Of a DNA stretch of 64,000 nt, positions 46,647 to 58,100 are shown one piece after another. Position 1 is the first letter of the stretch. The number at the start of each line of letters is the position of its first letter. Position numbers and translations under genes: made by a program. The notes under the pieces are model-generated. The model did no database searches and had not been told where the DNA came from. It saw nothing but the letters and a program-made list of their open reading frames with translations. The stretch comes from Megalopta genalis (taxonomy: Eukaryota > Arthropoda > Insecta > Hymenoptera > Halictidae): positions 8,272,463-8,336,462 of the forward strand of contig NC_135022.1 of the NCBI RefSeq assembly GCF_051020955.1, given 5' to 3'.

Positions 46647-48836
46647 ATGGCGGCTCTGTCCGGGGTGACCTTCTTTCCGACCACACTCGTGGGACCAATT
46701 ATGGATTCTTTTTCACAAACAACCGGGGAGGGGGGAAACGAGCGTGAGGTGGAGGTGCGCGGGCCTATCGTGCGCCTCAAAAGATGCACAGAGCCGGTCT
46801 CGCGGAGGCATTCGGCGACACGCGGCAAAAAGAGGACCGCAGCGGGCCTTGGTGAGTGCGATGAGGGGGAGGAGTCAGATTTCTCTGTCTCCTCCCACCA
46901 CTCATCGCAGAGTGTCCCGGGCTCGTCGTCAGCGAGGAAGAGAGGACGGCCGCCGACGACCGGCGAATATGTTGGCCTCGCAGAGGCCAAACTTAGGCTG
47001 GCCGAGGCCTCGCAGTTGGAGGCCGAGGCAAGGGAGGTGGCGGCGATATTCGACCCGGGTGCCCCCGTGCCGAGACCATCGCGGTCGAGCGTTCCGCTCC
47101 CGGACGAGACGGATATCGCGGAAAATTTCCGCAACCGTCCGACGCGGGATGTCGCGGCCGCTATATTGGAGAGCCTGGATGAGGTGGCCAGGATCTCCGG
47201 CGTTTCGAAGGGGCTGAAGGGCAACTTGGCCCGCGCCCTGAGGGTGGCCGCTTTAAACGGCAGGGTGGGGGTGTCCGAGCTTGCGGTTAGGTCAGCTACC
47301 GACGCCACGCGTGCCCTGGAGGCCGAGAATGCCGTCCTCAGGGGGCAAATGACGGAGCTGCGGGCGGAGGTGGCCCGGCTCCGGCAGGTGGTGGAGGCGA
47401 GAACGGCTGCTGCCGCAATGCCACCGCCGCCGCGCCCGGGAGAGGGTCCAGTATCGCCGCGGATCGTCGGCGCCCGGGATTGCCATCGCTCCGGGCAAGA
47501 AAAGTCCTCGCCACCACCTGTGGCTGCGCCCGCAGATTTTCTGGTGCAGATAAGCGCCCTGATAGACGCCAAATTGGCGTCATTCAGGAGGGAGCTCGCG
47601 CCGCGAACGGATTCGGCCCTGCGATCGGTGGCACCTGGGCCGTCCGTCCCCTCACAGTCTTCGGACAGGGTGGGGCGGAAGACGAAGAAGAAGAAGAAAG
47701 GTGGGAAAGCTGGGGCGGCTATAGCGACCCAGACGGGGCCCGCTCGACCTCGAGCAGAATTAGCCCCACACTCCGCCGCGCCTCTACCCCAGGAGGCGTG
47801 GTCCCAGGTGGTTGGCCGGAAGGCCAAAAAGGCGGCTGCCAAGGCCACTGCGGCCGCGAATAAAAAAGGACGGGTGGTCCCGGCGGCCCCCAGGAAGACA
47901 CCCCTGCCTCCTCGACCGCCACGCACAGCAGCGGTTACCATAACGGTTCCGTCTGGCGTGGACATTACTTACGCGCAGGCGATGGCCACTGCCAGGTCCA
48001 AGGTGGACCTGGCAGAAATTGGCATCGCCTCGCTGCGGCCGCGAAGGGCGGTGACTGGGGGGTTAATTTTGGAGGTCCCTGGCACCGATGGGGCCGCCAA
48101 GGCCACCGTCCTCGCCACAAAAGTGGCGGAAGCGCTGGCAGGCACCGGCGTAAAGGTCGCGCGTCCGGTCAAAAAAGCTGACCTTAGGGTGCGCGGCCTT
48201 GTCGATTCGACCACGCCGGCGGAGGTCGCTGCGGCTGTTGCCCGCGTGGGCGGGTGCAGCGAGGGGGACATCAATACCGGCGAAATCCGGGCTTCCCCCT
48301 CGGGATTGGGCACCCTTTGGGTCCGATGTCCTGCCGCGGCCGCTCGCAGGGTTGCAGTCGCGGGCCGGATATCCGTCGGCTGGACCCAGGCAGCCGTGGA
48401 GGCCCTGAGTGCCCGGCCTCTGCAGTGTTACCGTTGCCTTGGTGTTGGCCACACCAGTCAGCGGTGCACTTCTGCCGAGGATAGGTCCGACTGCTGCTAT
48501 AGATGCGGCAGTCGGGACCATAAGGTGGCAGCCTGTACGGCCACGCCCAATTGTCCGCTTTGTGCGGGCGCGGGCAGGTCGTCTGGTCACCGCCTCGGCG
48601 GCCGGGCGTGTCCTGCCGGTGCGAGGCGAGGCAAGGTAGGCGGCCAAAGGTCGTCTGCCAGATTCAATAAAAAAGGGAAGGAAACCACGATGGCCAAGGC
48701 AGCGACCACCGTAGCCAGCAACGAAAAGGCGGCACCGCCTGATGCTACCGCCGCAACCGCGGGGGGGAATGGGGCCACTAAAGTCCCTGACGCCACCGCA
48801 TCCGCGGCCGTGACGGCGATGGACACGGCTGTGTAA
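46647..48836 (+). CDS. ORF1, Gag-like protein, copy K
   Basis: 729 residues, intact, with MAALSGV at the N-terminus (Ser for Pro) and DSFSQTTGEGG after Met19. Lysine patch KTKKKKKGGK. The first knuckle is LGVGHTSQRC and the third CPLCAGAGRSSGHRLGGRAC. It combines TSAED and GGRAC of the A/B/L type with TQAAVE and LGVG of the other type. Confidence 0.9.
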   Translation: MAALSGVTFFPTTLVGPIMDSFSQTTGEGGNEREVEVRGPIVRLKRCTEPVSRRHSATRGKKRTAAGLGECDEGEESDFSVSSHHSSQSVPGSSSARKRGRPPTTGEYVGLAEAKLRLAEASQLEAEAREVAAIFDPGAPVPRPSRSSVPLPDETDIAENFRNRPTRDVAAAILESLDEVARISGVSKGLKGNLARALRVAALNGRVGVSELAVRSATDATRALEAENAVLRGQMTELRAEVARLRQVVEARTAAAAMPPPPRPGEGPVSPRIVGARDCHRSGQEKSSPPPVAAPADFLVQISALIDAKLASFRRELAPRTDSALRSVAPGPSVPSQSSDRVGRKTKKKKKGGKAGAAIATQTGPARPRAELAPHSAAPLPQEAWSQVVGRKAKKAAAKATAAANKKGRVVPAAPRKTPLPPRPPRTAAVTITVPSGVDITYAQAMATARSKVDLAEIGIASLRPRRAVTGGLILEVPGTDGAAKATVLATKVAEALAGTGVKVARPVKKADLRVRGLVDSTTPAEVAAAVARVGGCSEGDINTGEIRASPSGLGTLWVRCPAAAARRVAVAGRISVGWTQAAVEALSARPLQCYRCLGVGHTSQRCTSAEDRSDCCYRCGSRDHKVAACTATPNCPLCAGAGRSSGHRLGGRACPAGARRGKVGGQRSSARFNKKGKETTMAKAATTVASNEKAAPPDATAATAGGNGATKVPDATASAAVTAMDTAV

Positions 48837-51800
48837 TGGGGCCCCCGGGCCCGATAATACAAGTTAACCTCAACTGCTCGGCCAGAGCGCAGGACCTTCT
48901 GTTTCAATGCATGGCCGAGCGGGGTGCCGGGTTGGCAGTCGTGGCGGAGCCGCACAGGGTCCCCAAACATCCACACTGGATGGGGGACTCGATTGGCTCC
49001 GCCGCGATTATTTGGGCTGGGAGGCCGGGGTCCCCGCCGTGCTCGCTTATCGAGCGCGGCCTGGGATACGTGGCCGTTGATTGGGGCGGCACCGCGGTTG
49101 TGGCGATATACGCACCTCCAAGTTGGTCCCTCGAAGAGTTTGAGCAGTATCTGGACGGGGTAGGGAGATGCGTCTCCCGCTGCCATCCCCGTCCGGTGCT
49201 GGTCCTGGGGGATTTCAATGCCAAGGCCGCGGCTTGGGGTTCCCCCGGGACTGACTCGAGGGGCCGGGAGGTGCTGGATTGGGCGGCGGGACTGGAGCTC
49301 CGTCTCCTGAACACGGGCTCGGTCCATACGTGCGTGCGGCACAACGGGGGGTCCATCGTTGACCTTTCGTGGGCAACGCCCCCGGCCGCGCGCCGTATTA
49401 CGGGGTGGAGGGTGGCGGAAGGGGTGGAGACGTTGTCTGACCACAGATACATAGTTCTCGACCTCTCCGCCGCCCCACCATCGACACCCCGTCGTCGTCC
49501 CGCCGATGAGGGTTCGCCTCAACCGCGGTGGGCGCTGAAGCGCCTCGACCAGGACGCTCTGATGGCGGCGGCCCACGTCGTGGCCTGGCCAGCAACACCG
49601 GCCGGGCCAGTCGACGGGAATGGGGAGGCCCATTGGTTCCGGGGCGCAATGACGTCGATTTGCGACGCCGCCATGCCCCGGGCCAGGGTCTTCCCGAGGA
49701 AGGCGGTGTACTGGTGGTCGCGCGCGATAGCGGAATTACGCACCGAGTGCGTCCGCGCGCGGCGCCAGTACGCTCGCGCCCGTCGACGACGACGTACGGA
49801 CGACGTGCTGGCTGCCCAGCTGTACGGGCTATATCGGGAGAAGGTGGTCGCCCTGCAGCTGGCCATCAGGCGGGCAAAGGACCAGGCCTGGCGCGATCTC
49901 CTCGGCTCTCTAAACCGAGATCCGTGGGGGCGCCCATACAAGATGGCATTGGGACGATTGCGTCCCTGGGCGCCCCCCGTGACGGAGAGCTTGGATCCGG
50001 GGCTGCTCGGGCGGGTCGTGGACGCTTTATTCCCCGTTAGCGGGGAGGCGTCCCGGCCCGTCCCTGAGCCAGAGGAACATGAGTGGTCCCCGGATCTTGA
50101 GGTCGCGCCGGAGGAGATGGCCGGGGTCGTCAAATGGCTCCGGGGCAAGAATACCGCCCCGGGGCCGGACGGTATCCCCGGCCGGGTCTGGCTGCTCGCC
50201 GCGAGCGTCCTGGGCGAGAGGCTGAGGAGCCTCTACTCTGGGCTCCTGAGGTCGGGGACGTTCCCCGACCTATGGAGAGAAAGTCGGATGGTCCTCTTGA
50301 GGAAGGATGGGAGGCCGGGGGATTCTCCCTCCGCGTACCGGCCCATTTGTCTCCTGGATGAGGCGGGCAAGATCTTCGAGAAGATCATTGTTGCCCGCCT
50401 CTCCAGACACCTGTCCCGCGACGGCCCAGATCTGGCGGACTGCCAGTTTGGCTTCCGGGAGGGGCGATCGACGGTCGACGCAATCGACCGTCTCAAGTCC
50501 CTCTCGGACAATGCCGTGGCAAGGGGCGGGGTGTGCTTGGCGGTGTCCATTGACATCGTCAATGCGTTCAACACCCTGCCCTGGTCCGCCATTAGGGAGG
50601 CCCTCGTCGATCACCAGGTGCCTCCCTATCTGAGGCGGGTGATCGGGGCCTACCTGCGGGACAGGTGGGTTGAATACCCGGGCCGGTGCGGGATGATACG
50701 GAGGGAAGTGGACCGCGGGGTCCCGCAGGGGTCCGTTTTAGGACCGCTCCTGTGGGACCTAGGTTACAACGCGGTCCTGGAAAAGGCCTCCCTGCCCGAC
50801 GGTGCCACCCTCGTCTGCTACGCGGACGACACGTTGGTGGTCGCCGTCGGGAGTACCTTCGAGAGGACCATCCGTCGAGCAGAGGTTGCGGTGGCAGCCG
50901 TCGTCGCGAGGATCCGCGATCTGGGGCTGAAAATAGCCCCGGAGAAGGCCGAGGCTGTCTGGTTTCACGGACGGCCTCGGTCTCGGCCACCGGCCAGATC
51001 GTGGATCCGGGTTGGAGAAGCCTGCGTCGAGGTGAAGTCCGAGTTGAAATATCTCGGACTGATCCTCGACAGCCACTGGTGCTTCGATGCGCATCTCGAC
51101 CGTCTCGTCCCCCGAGTCGAAAAGGCGGCGGCCTCTTTGGGCCGCCTGCTGCCCAACCTCGGGGGACCGGGAGATTTGGTGCGCCGCCTATACCTGGGCG
51201 TGGTGCGGTCTATGGCCTTATACGGTGCCCCAATATGGGCGCCGTACGTGATGACCAGCCGGCGCAACACGCTATTGTTGCGCCGGCTGCAGAGGCGGAT
51301 GGCCATCCGCCTCATAAGAGGTTACCGCACCACGTCTACCGTGGCGACGCTTGCTCTGGCGGGAGAACTTCCCTTCGAGCTTCAGGCGGCGGTGCGCACC
51401 TATGTTTATGGGCGCACAAGCATCGCCAGCCGTGCTCGAGGGGCCCCGCCGGAGCGAGAGACGGTCGAGGGCTTCGAGCTCCAGGCCCGGAGACTAGCGC
51501 TCGCCAGATGGCGTGCCGAGCTTTGCTCCCACGCCGGCGAGCGCGTCCCCGGGGCTCTCCTGCCGCACTTCACCTCGTGGCGGGAGAGACGGCATGGCAG
51601 GCTCTCCTACCGAGCGACGCAGGTGTTCACCGGGCATGGCTGCTTCGGTGTCTACCTGTGTCGCATCGGGCGGGAAGCGACGACGGTGTGCCACCATTGT
51701 GGCGCGGAGGAAGACTCGGCGCAGCACACGCTGGAGGAATGTCCCGCCTTTTCAGCGCTGCGCCGAGTCCTAAAACGGGAAGTCGGTCACGACCTCGCAC

Positions 51801-51979
51801 TCTCCAGCCTAGTTGGGGCCATGCTGGAGAGCCCGGGGAAGTGGGCGGCAGCAATCTCTTTCTGCGAGGATGTTATGTCGCGGAAGGAGGCTGCCGAGCG
51901 GGATCGGGAGCTTACAGATCCCGCCCGACGTGCCCGGGGACGGCGTGCGCGCCCACGCCGAGAAACCCCAGGCAGCTGA
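48836..51979 (+). CDS. ORF2, endonuclease-reverse transcriptase, copy K
   Basis: 1047 residues, intact, all catalytic motifs present. It has the HWCFDAHL form shared with D and F, AKAAAWGS for AKATAWGS next to the endonuclease GDFN, and a CEDVMSRKE variant near the end. Confidence 0.93.
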   Translation: MGPPGPIIQVNLNCSARAQDLLFQCMAERGAGLAVVAEPHRVPKHPHWMGDSIGSAAIIWAGRPGSPPCSLIERGLGYVAVDWGGTAVVAIYAPPSWSLEEFEQYLDGVGRCVSRCHPRPVLVLGDFNAKAAAWGSPGTDSRGREVLDWAAGLELRLLNTGSVHTCVRHNGGSIVDLSWATPPAARRITGWRVAEGVETLSDHRYIVLDLSAAPPSTPRRRPADEGSPQPRWALKRLDQDALMAAAHVVAWPATPAGPVDGNGEAHWFRGAMTSICDAAMPRARVFPRKAVYWWSRAIAELRTECVRARRQYARARRRRRTDDVLAAQLYGLYREKVVALQLAIRRAKDQAWRDLLGSLNRDPWGRPYKMALGRLRPWAPPVTESLDPGLLGRVVDALFPVSGEASRPVPEPEEHEWSPDLEVAPEEMAGVVKWLRGKNTAPGPDGIPGRVWLLAASVLGERLRSLYSGLLRSGTFPDLWRESRMVLLRKDGRPGDSPSAYRPICLLDEAGKIFEKIIVARLSRHLSRDGPDLADCQFGFREGRSTVDAIDRLKSLSDNAVARGGVCLAVSIDIVNAFNTLPWSAIREALVDHQVPPYLRRVIGAYLRDRWVEYPGRCGMIRREVDRGVPQGSVLGPLLWDLGYNAVLEKASLPDGATLVCYADDTLVVAVGSTFERTIRRAEVAVAAVVARIRDLGLKIAPEKAEAVWFHGRPRSRPPARSWIRVGEACVEVKSELKYLGLILDSHWCFDAHLDRLVPRVEKAAASLGRLLPNLGGPGDLVRRLYLGVVRSMALYGAPIWAPYVMTSRRNTLLLRRLQRRMAIRLIRGYRTTSTVATLALAGELPFELQAAVRTYVYGRTSIASRARGAPPERETVEGFELQARRLALARWRAELCSHAGERVPGALLPHFTSWRERRHGRLSYRATQVFTGHGCFGVYLCRIGREATTVCHHCGAEEDSAQHTLEECPAFSALRRVLKREVGHDLALSSLVGAMLESPGKWAAAISFCEDVMSRKEAAERDRELTDPARRARGRRARPRRETPGS

Positions 51980-52521
51980 GAGTAGGCGGGCGGCGGGTGT
52001 ACCAGAACATGCTGGTTTCATTGCCCGCCGCCCGCCAACAGAGGAGGACCTCCACTGTTGGGAGTGGGGGATGACGAGTCGCCTGATGGAGGGGAGGGTT
52101 AACCGTGATCCTCCTCCAATATACTCGTCGTCCCCCCGGCGGCCGCTGTGATCATGGCGGGGGCCCTGGTCACCTATCGCGCGGTCGCCGTGTCGGGGCG
52201 GTGCGGGGTGCGACCCCTCGCGCCGCCGAATTTAAATGGATTTTAGGGGGGAGGATTTATTTTATTTCCCCCCGGGACGCGGCCCGCCATCTTTACCATC
52301 CTGATGGCCGGCCAGGCGAGGGGGAGCCGCGGTAGTGTTCTTCAAGAGTTCCCGTGGCTCCCCCGTTGAATCGCCAGCGATCGGTCCTGCGTCCTCAGGT
52401 CGCCGTGGAGGTTTTAGTGGGTCAAACCCCACACTACCCTCGTCCCGCTCCCCCGGGAGGGGCGGGGGTGTCTGGCGAGCAGATTTCCTCCACGTAAAAT
52501 AAAAAAAAAAAAAAAAAAAAA

Positions 52522-52546
52522 GTTTATGTCAAGGTTATGTCAAGGT
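52522..52546 (+). repeat. 11-bp target repeat between K and L (two units, first degenerate)
   Basis: GTTTATGTCAA then GGTTATGTCAA then GGT. The first unit has T for G at its second base, one of the few variant units in the window. Confidence 0.8.
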
Positions 52547-52647
52547 TCCCCCCCGTGTCCGCTACCTTGTCGTGGTGGGGGGGCTTCGTGCCCTAATGAT
52601 CCTCAAGGCTGTGCCGGCGGGGAATTTATTCCCTGGCAGGTTCTACC

Positions 52648-52785
52648 ATGCCGGAGTGGCTCGAGGTGAGGGGCCAACTAAAGTCGGACACATACCGTAA
52701 ACCTGTGGTCATGTTTTACAGGAACGGGGGTCTTGCCTTAACCGGCCGGGCCGCGAGGATGACAACCTCTCTAAAAAATCCCTAG
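52648..52785 (+). CDS. Upstream ORF 2, 45 codons, copy L
   Basis: Same frame and length. One silent change (CTC for CTT Leu). Confidence 0.33.
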   Translation: MPEWLEVRGQLKSDTYRKPVVMFYRNGGLALTGRAARMTTSLKNP

Positions 52786-52918
52786 CCCCAAGCAGTGTTG
52801 CGCGGTGAAGAGGGCGTAGCTGGAGTAAGCGCCAGCTATGGTTGGTGGGTGCACCAATCGTTAGCGGACAACCCCGGGGTACCTGGCGACCCCCCGGGCG
52901 TATTAGCCTTCCCCGGGT

Positions 52919-55111
52919 ATGGCGGCTCTACCCGGGGTGACCTCCTTTCCGACCACACTCGTGGGATTAAGTATGGAGTCTACTTTTTCACAAACAACCG
53001 GGGAGGGGGGAAACGAGCGTGAGGTGGAGGTGCGCGGGCCTATCGTGCGCCTCAAAAGATGCACAGAGCCGGTGTCGCGGAGGCATTCGGCGACACGCGG
53101 CAAAAAGAGGACCGCAGCGGGCCTTGGTGAGTGCGATGAGGGGGAGGAGTCAGATTTCTCTGTCTCCTCCCACCACTCATCGCAGAGTGTCCCGGGCTCG
53201 TCGTCAGCGAGGAAAAGAGGACGGCCGCCGACGACCGGCGAATATGTTGGCCTCGCAGAGGCCAAACTTAGGCTGGCCGAGGCTTCGCAGCTGGAGGCCG
53301 AGGCAAGGGAGGTGGCGGCGATATTCGACCCGGGAGCCCCCGTGCCGAGACCATCGCGGTCGAGCGTCCCGCTCCCGGACGAGACGGATATAGCGGAAAA
53401 TTTCCGCAACCGTCCAACGCGGGATGTCGCGGCCGCTATATTGGAGAGCCTGGATGAAGTGGCCAGAATCTCCGGTGTGTCAAAGGGGCTGAAGGGCAAC
53501 TTGGCCCGCGCCCTGAGGGTGGCCGCCTTAAACGGCAGGGTGGGGGTGTCCGAGCTGGCAGTGAGGTCAGCTACCGACGCCACGCGTGCCCTGGAGGCAG
53601 AGAATGCCGTCCTCAGGGGGCAAATGACGGAGCTGCGGGCGGAGGTGGCTCGGCTCCGGCAGGTGGTGGAGGCGAGAACGGCTGCTGCCGCAATGCCTCC
53701 GCCGCCGCGCCCGGGAGAGGGCTCAGTATCGGCGCCGATCGTCGGCGCCCGGGATTGCCATCGCTCCGGGCAAGAAAAGTCCTCGCCACCACCTGCGGCT
53801 GTGCCCGCAGATTTTCTGGCGCAAATAGGCGCCCTGATAGACGCCAAATTGGCGTCATTCAGGAGGGAGCTCGCGCCGCGAACGGACTCGGCCCTGCGAT
53901 CGGTGGCCCCTGGGCCGTCCGTCCCCTCACAGTCTTCGGACAGGGTGCGGCGGAAGACGAAGCAGAATAAGAAAGTTGGGAAAGCTGGGGCGGCTATAGC
54001 GGCCCAGACGGAGCCCGCTCGACCGCGAGCAGAATCGGCGCTACCGTCTGCCGCGCCTCCGCCCCAGGAGGCGTGGTCCCAGGTGGTTGGCCGGAAGGCC
54101 AAAAAGGCGGCTGCCAAGGCCACTTCGGCCGCGAATAAAAAAGGACGGGTGGTCCCGGCGGCCCCCAGGAAGACACCCCTGCCTCCTCGACCGCCACGCA
54201 CAGCAGCGGTTACCATAACGGTTCCGTCTGGCGTGGACATTACTTACGCGCAGGCGATGGCCACTGCCAGGTCCAAGGTGGACCTGGCAGAAATTGGCAT
54301 CGCCTCGCTGAGGCCGCGAAGGGCGGTGACTGGGGGGTTAATTTTGGAAGTTCCTGGCACCGATGGGGCCGCCAAGGCCACCGTCCTCGCCACAAAAGTG
54401 GCGGAAGCGCTGGCAGGCACCGGCGTAAAGGTCGCGCGTCCGGTCAAAAAAGCTGACCTTAGGGTGCGCGGCCTGGTCGATTCGACCACGCCGGCGGAGG
54501 TCGCTGCGGCTGTTGCCCGCGTGGGCGGGTGCAGCGAGGGGGACATCAATACCGGCGAAATCCGGTCTTCCCCCTCGGGATTGGGCACCCTCTGGGTCCG
54601 ATGTCCTGCCGCGGCCGCTCGCAAGGTTGCTGTCGCGGGCCGGATAACCGTCGGCTGGACCCATGCAGCCGTGGAGGCCCTGAGTGCCCGGCCTCTGCAG
54701 TGTTACCGTTGCCTTGATGTTGGCCACACCAGTCAGCGGTGCACTTCTGCCGAGGATAGGTCCGACTGCTGCTATAGATGCGGCAGTCGGGACCATAAGG
54801 TGGCAGCCTGTACGGCCACGCCCAATTGTCCGCTTTGTGCGGGCGCGGGCAGGCCTTCTGGTCACCGCCTCGGCGGCCGGGCGTGTCCTGTCAGTGCGAG
54901 GCGAGGCAAGGTAGGCGGCCAAAGGTCGTCTGCCAGATTCAATAAAAAAGGGAAGGAAACCACGATGGCCAAGGCAGCGACCACCGTGGCCAGCAACGAA
55001 AAGGCGGCACCGCCTGATGCTACCGCCGCACCCGTGGGGGCGAATGGGGCCACTAAAGTCCCTGACGCCACCGCATCCGCGGCCGTGACGGCGATGGACA
55101 CGGCTGTGTAA
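52919..55111 (+). CDS. ORF1, Gag-like protein, copy L
   Basis: 730 residues, intact. The N-terminus is identical to B (LVGLSMESTFSQ). The lysine patch is degraded to RRKTKQNKKVGK by several clustered substitutions. It has ANKKG, unlike A and B, but the LDVGH knuckle and THAAVEAL like A and B. Confidence 0.9.
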   Translation: MAALPGVTSFPTTLVGLSMESTFSQTTGEGGNEREVEVRGPIVRLKRCTEPVSRRHSATRGKKRTAAGLGECDEGEESDFSVSSHHSSQSVPGSSSARKRGRPPTTGEYVGLAEAKLRLAEASQLEAEAREVAAIFDPGAPVPRPSRSSVPLPDETDIAENFRNRPTRDVAAAILESLDEVARISGVSKGLKGNLARALRVAALNGRVGVSELAVRSATDATRALEAENAVLRGQMTELRAEVARLRQVVEARTAAAAMPPPPRPGEGSVSAPIVGARDCHRSGQEKSSPPPAAVPADFLAQIGALIDAKLASFRRELAPRTDSALRSVAPGPSVPSQSSDRVRRKTKQNKKVGKAGAAIAAQTEPARPRAESALPSAAPPPQEAWSQVVGRKAKKAAAKATSAANKKGRVVPAAPRKTPLPPRPPRTAAVTITVPSGVDITYAQAMATARSKVDLAEIGIASLRPRRAVTGGLILEVPGTDGAAKATVLATKVAEALAGTGVKVARPVKKADLRVRGLVDSTTPAEVAAAVARVGGCSEGDINTGEIRSSPSGLGTLWVRCPAAAARKVAVAGRITVGWTHAAVEALSARPLQCYRCLDVGHTSQRCTSAEDRSDCCYRCGSRDHKVAACTATPNCPLCAGAGRPSGHRLGGRACPVSARRGKVGGQRSSARFNKKGKETTMAKAATTVASNEKAAPPDATAAPVGANGATKVPDATASAAVTAMDTAV

Positions 55112-58100
55112 TGGGGCCCCCGGGCCCGATAATACAAGTTAACCTCAACTGCTCGGCCAGAGCGCAGGATCTCCTGTTTCAATGCCTGGCCGAGCGGGGT
55201 GCCGGGTTGGCAGTCGTGGCGGAGCCGCACAGGGTCCCCAAACATCCACACTGGATGGGGGACTCGATTGGCTCCGCCGCGATTATTTGGGCTGGGAGGT
55301 CGGGGTCCCCGCCGTGCTCGCTTATCGAGCGCGGCCTGGGATACGTGGCCGTTGATTGGGGCGGCACCGCGGTTGTGGCGATATACGCACCTCCAAGGTG
55401 GTCCCTCGAAGAGTTTGAGCAGTATCTGGACGGGGTAGGGAGATGCGTCTCCCGCTGCCATCCCCGTCCGGTGCTGGTCCTGGGGGACTTTAATGCCAAG
55501 GCCACGGCTTGGGGTTCCCCCGGGACTGATTCGAGGGGCCGGGAGGTGCTGGATTGGGCGGCGGGACTGGAGCTCCGTCTCCTGAACACGGGCTCGGTCC
55601 ATACGTGCGTGCGGCATAACGGGGGGTCCATCGTTGACCTTTCGTGGGCAACGCCCCCGGCCGCGCGCCGTATTACGGGGTGGAGGGTGGCGGAAGAGGT
55701 CGAGACGTTGTCTGACCACAGATACATAGTTCTCGGCCTCTCCGCCGCCCCACCATCGACACCCCGACGTCGCCCCGCCGATGAGGGTTCGCCTCAGCCG
55801 CGGTGGGCGCTGAAGCGCCTCGACCAGGACGCTCTGATGGCGGCAGCACACGTCGTGGCCTGGCCAGCAACACCGGTCGGGCCAGTCGACGGGAATGGGG
55901 AGGCCCATTGGTTCCGGGGCGCAATGACGTCGGTTTGCGACGTCGCCATGCCACGGGCCAGGGTCTTCCCGAGGAAGGCGGTGTACTGGTGGTCGCGCGA
56001 GATAGCGGAATTACGCACCGAGTGCGTTCGCGCGCGACGCCAGTACGCTCGCGCCCGTCGACGACGACGAACGGACGACGTGCTGGCTGCCCAGCTGTAC
56101 GGGCTATATCGGGAGAAGGTGGTCGCCCTGCAGCTGGCCATCAGGCGAGCGAAGGACCAGGCCTGGCGCGATCTCCTCTGCTCTCTGAACCGAGATCCGT
56201 GGGGGCGCCCATACAAGATGGCATTGGGACGATTACGTCCCTGGGCGCCCCCCGTGACGGAGAGCCTGGATCCGGGGCTGCTCGGGCGGGTCGTGGACGC
56301 TTTATTCCCCGTTAGCGGGGAGGCGTCCCGGCCCGTCCCTGAGCCAGAGGAACATGAGTGGTCCCCGGATCTTGAGGTCGCGCCGGAGGAGATGGCCGGG
56401 GTCGTCAAATGGCTCCGGGGCAAGAATACCGCCCCGGGGCCGGACGGTATCCCCGGCCGGGTCTGGTTGCTCGCCGCGAGCGTCCTGGGGGAGAGGCTGA
56501 GGAGCCTCTACTCTAGGCTCCTGAGGTCGGGGACGTTCCCCGACCTATGGAGAGAAAGTCGGATGGTCCTCTTGAGGAAGGATGGGAGGCCGGGGGATTC
56601 TCCCTCCGCGTACCGGCCCATTTGTCTCCTGGATGAGGCGGGCAAGATCTTCGAGAAGATCATTGTTGCCCGCCTCTCCAGACACCTGTCCCGCGACGGC
56701 CCAGATCTGGCGGACTGCCAGTTTGGCTTCCGGGAGGGGCGATCGACGGTCGACGCAATCGACCGTCTCAAGTCCCTCTCGGACAATGCCGTGGCAAGGG
56801 GCGGGGTGTGCTTGGCGGTGTCCATTGACATCGTCAATGCGTTCAACACCCTGCCCTGGTCCGCCATTAGGGAGGCCCTCGTCGATCACCAGGTGCCTCC
56901 CTATCTGAGGCGAGTGATTGGGGCGTACCTGCGGGACAGGTGGGTCGAATACCCGGGCCGGTACGGGATGATACGGAGGGAAGTGGACCGCGGGGTCCCG
57001 CAGGGGTCCGTTTTAGGACCGCTCCTGTGGGACCTGGGTTACAACGCGGTCCTGGAGAAGGCCTCCCTGCCCGACGGTGCCACCCTCGTCTGCTACGCGG
57101 ACGACACGTTGGTGGTCGCCGTCGGGAGTACCTTCGAGAGGACCATCCGACGAGCAGAGGTTGCGGTGGCAGCCGTCGTCGCGAGGATCCGCGATCTGGG
57201 GCTGAAAATAGCTCCGGAGAAGGCCGAGGCTGTCTGGTTCCACGGACGGCCTCGGTCTCGGCCACCGGCCAGATCGTGGATCCGGGTTGGAGAAGCCTGC
57301 GTAGAGGTGAAGTCCGAGTTGAAATATCTCGGACTGATCCTCGACAGCCGCTGGAGCTTCGATGCGCATCTCGACCGTCTCGTCCCCCGAGTCGAAAAGG
57401 CGGCGGTCTCTTTAGGCCGCCTGCTGCCCAACCTCGGGGGACCGGGAGATTTGGTGCGCCGCCTGTACCTGGGCGTGGTGCGGTCTATGGCCTTATACGG
57501 TGCCCCAATATGGGCGCCGTACGTGATGACCAGCCGGCGCAACATGCTGTTGTTGCGCCGGCTGCAGAGGCGGATGGCCATCCGCCTCATAAGAGGTTAC
57601 CGCACCACGTCTACCGTGGCGGCGCTTGCTCTGGCGGGTGAACTTCCCTTCGAGCTTCAGGCGGCGGTGCGCGCCTATGTTTATAGGCGCACAAGCATCG
57701 CCAGCCGTGCTCGGGGGGCCCCGCCGGAGCGAGAGACGGTCGGGGGCTTCGAGCTCCAGGCCCGGCGACTAGCGCTCGCCAGATGGCGTGCCGAGCTTCG
57801 CTCCCACGCCGGCGAGCGCGTCCCCGGGGCTCTCCTGCCGCACTTCACCTCGTGGCGGGAGAGACGGCATGGCAGGCTCTCCTACCGAGCGACGCAGGTG
57901 TTCACCGGGCATGGCTGCTTCGGTGTCTACCTGTGTCGCATCGGGCGGGAAGCGACGACGGTGTGCCACCATTGTGGCGCGGAGGAAGACTCGGCGCAGC
58001 ACACGCTGGAGGAATGTCCCGCCTTTTCAGCGCTGCGCCGAGTCCTAAAACGGGAAGTCGGTCACGACCTCGCACTCTCCGGCCTAGTTGGGGCCATGCT

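Larger units (their letters stand above)
46277..52521 (+). mobile_element. SART-like retrotransposon, copy K (full length)
   Basis: Complete copy. Its left join is AAGGT-CCCCCCC with a single T, which fixes the left flank as AAGGT. The 3' UTR carries changes shared only with L: CCTGATGGAGGGGAGGG, GATCATGGCGG and GCGGCCCGCCAT. Confidence 0.9.
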
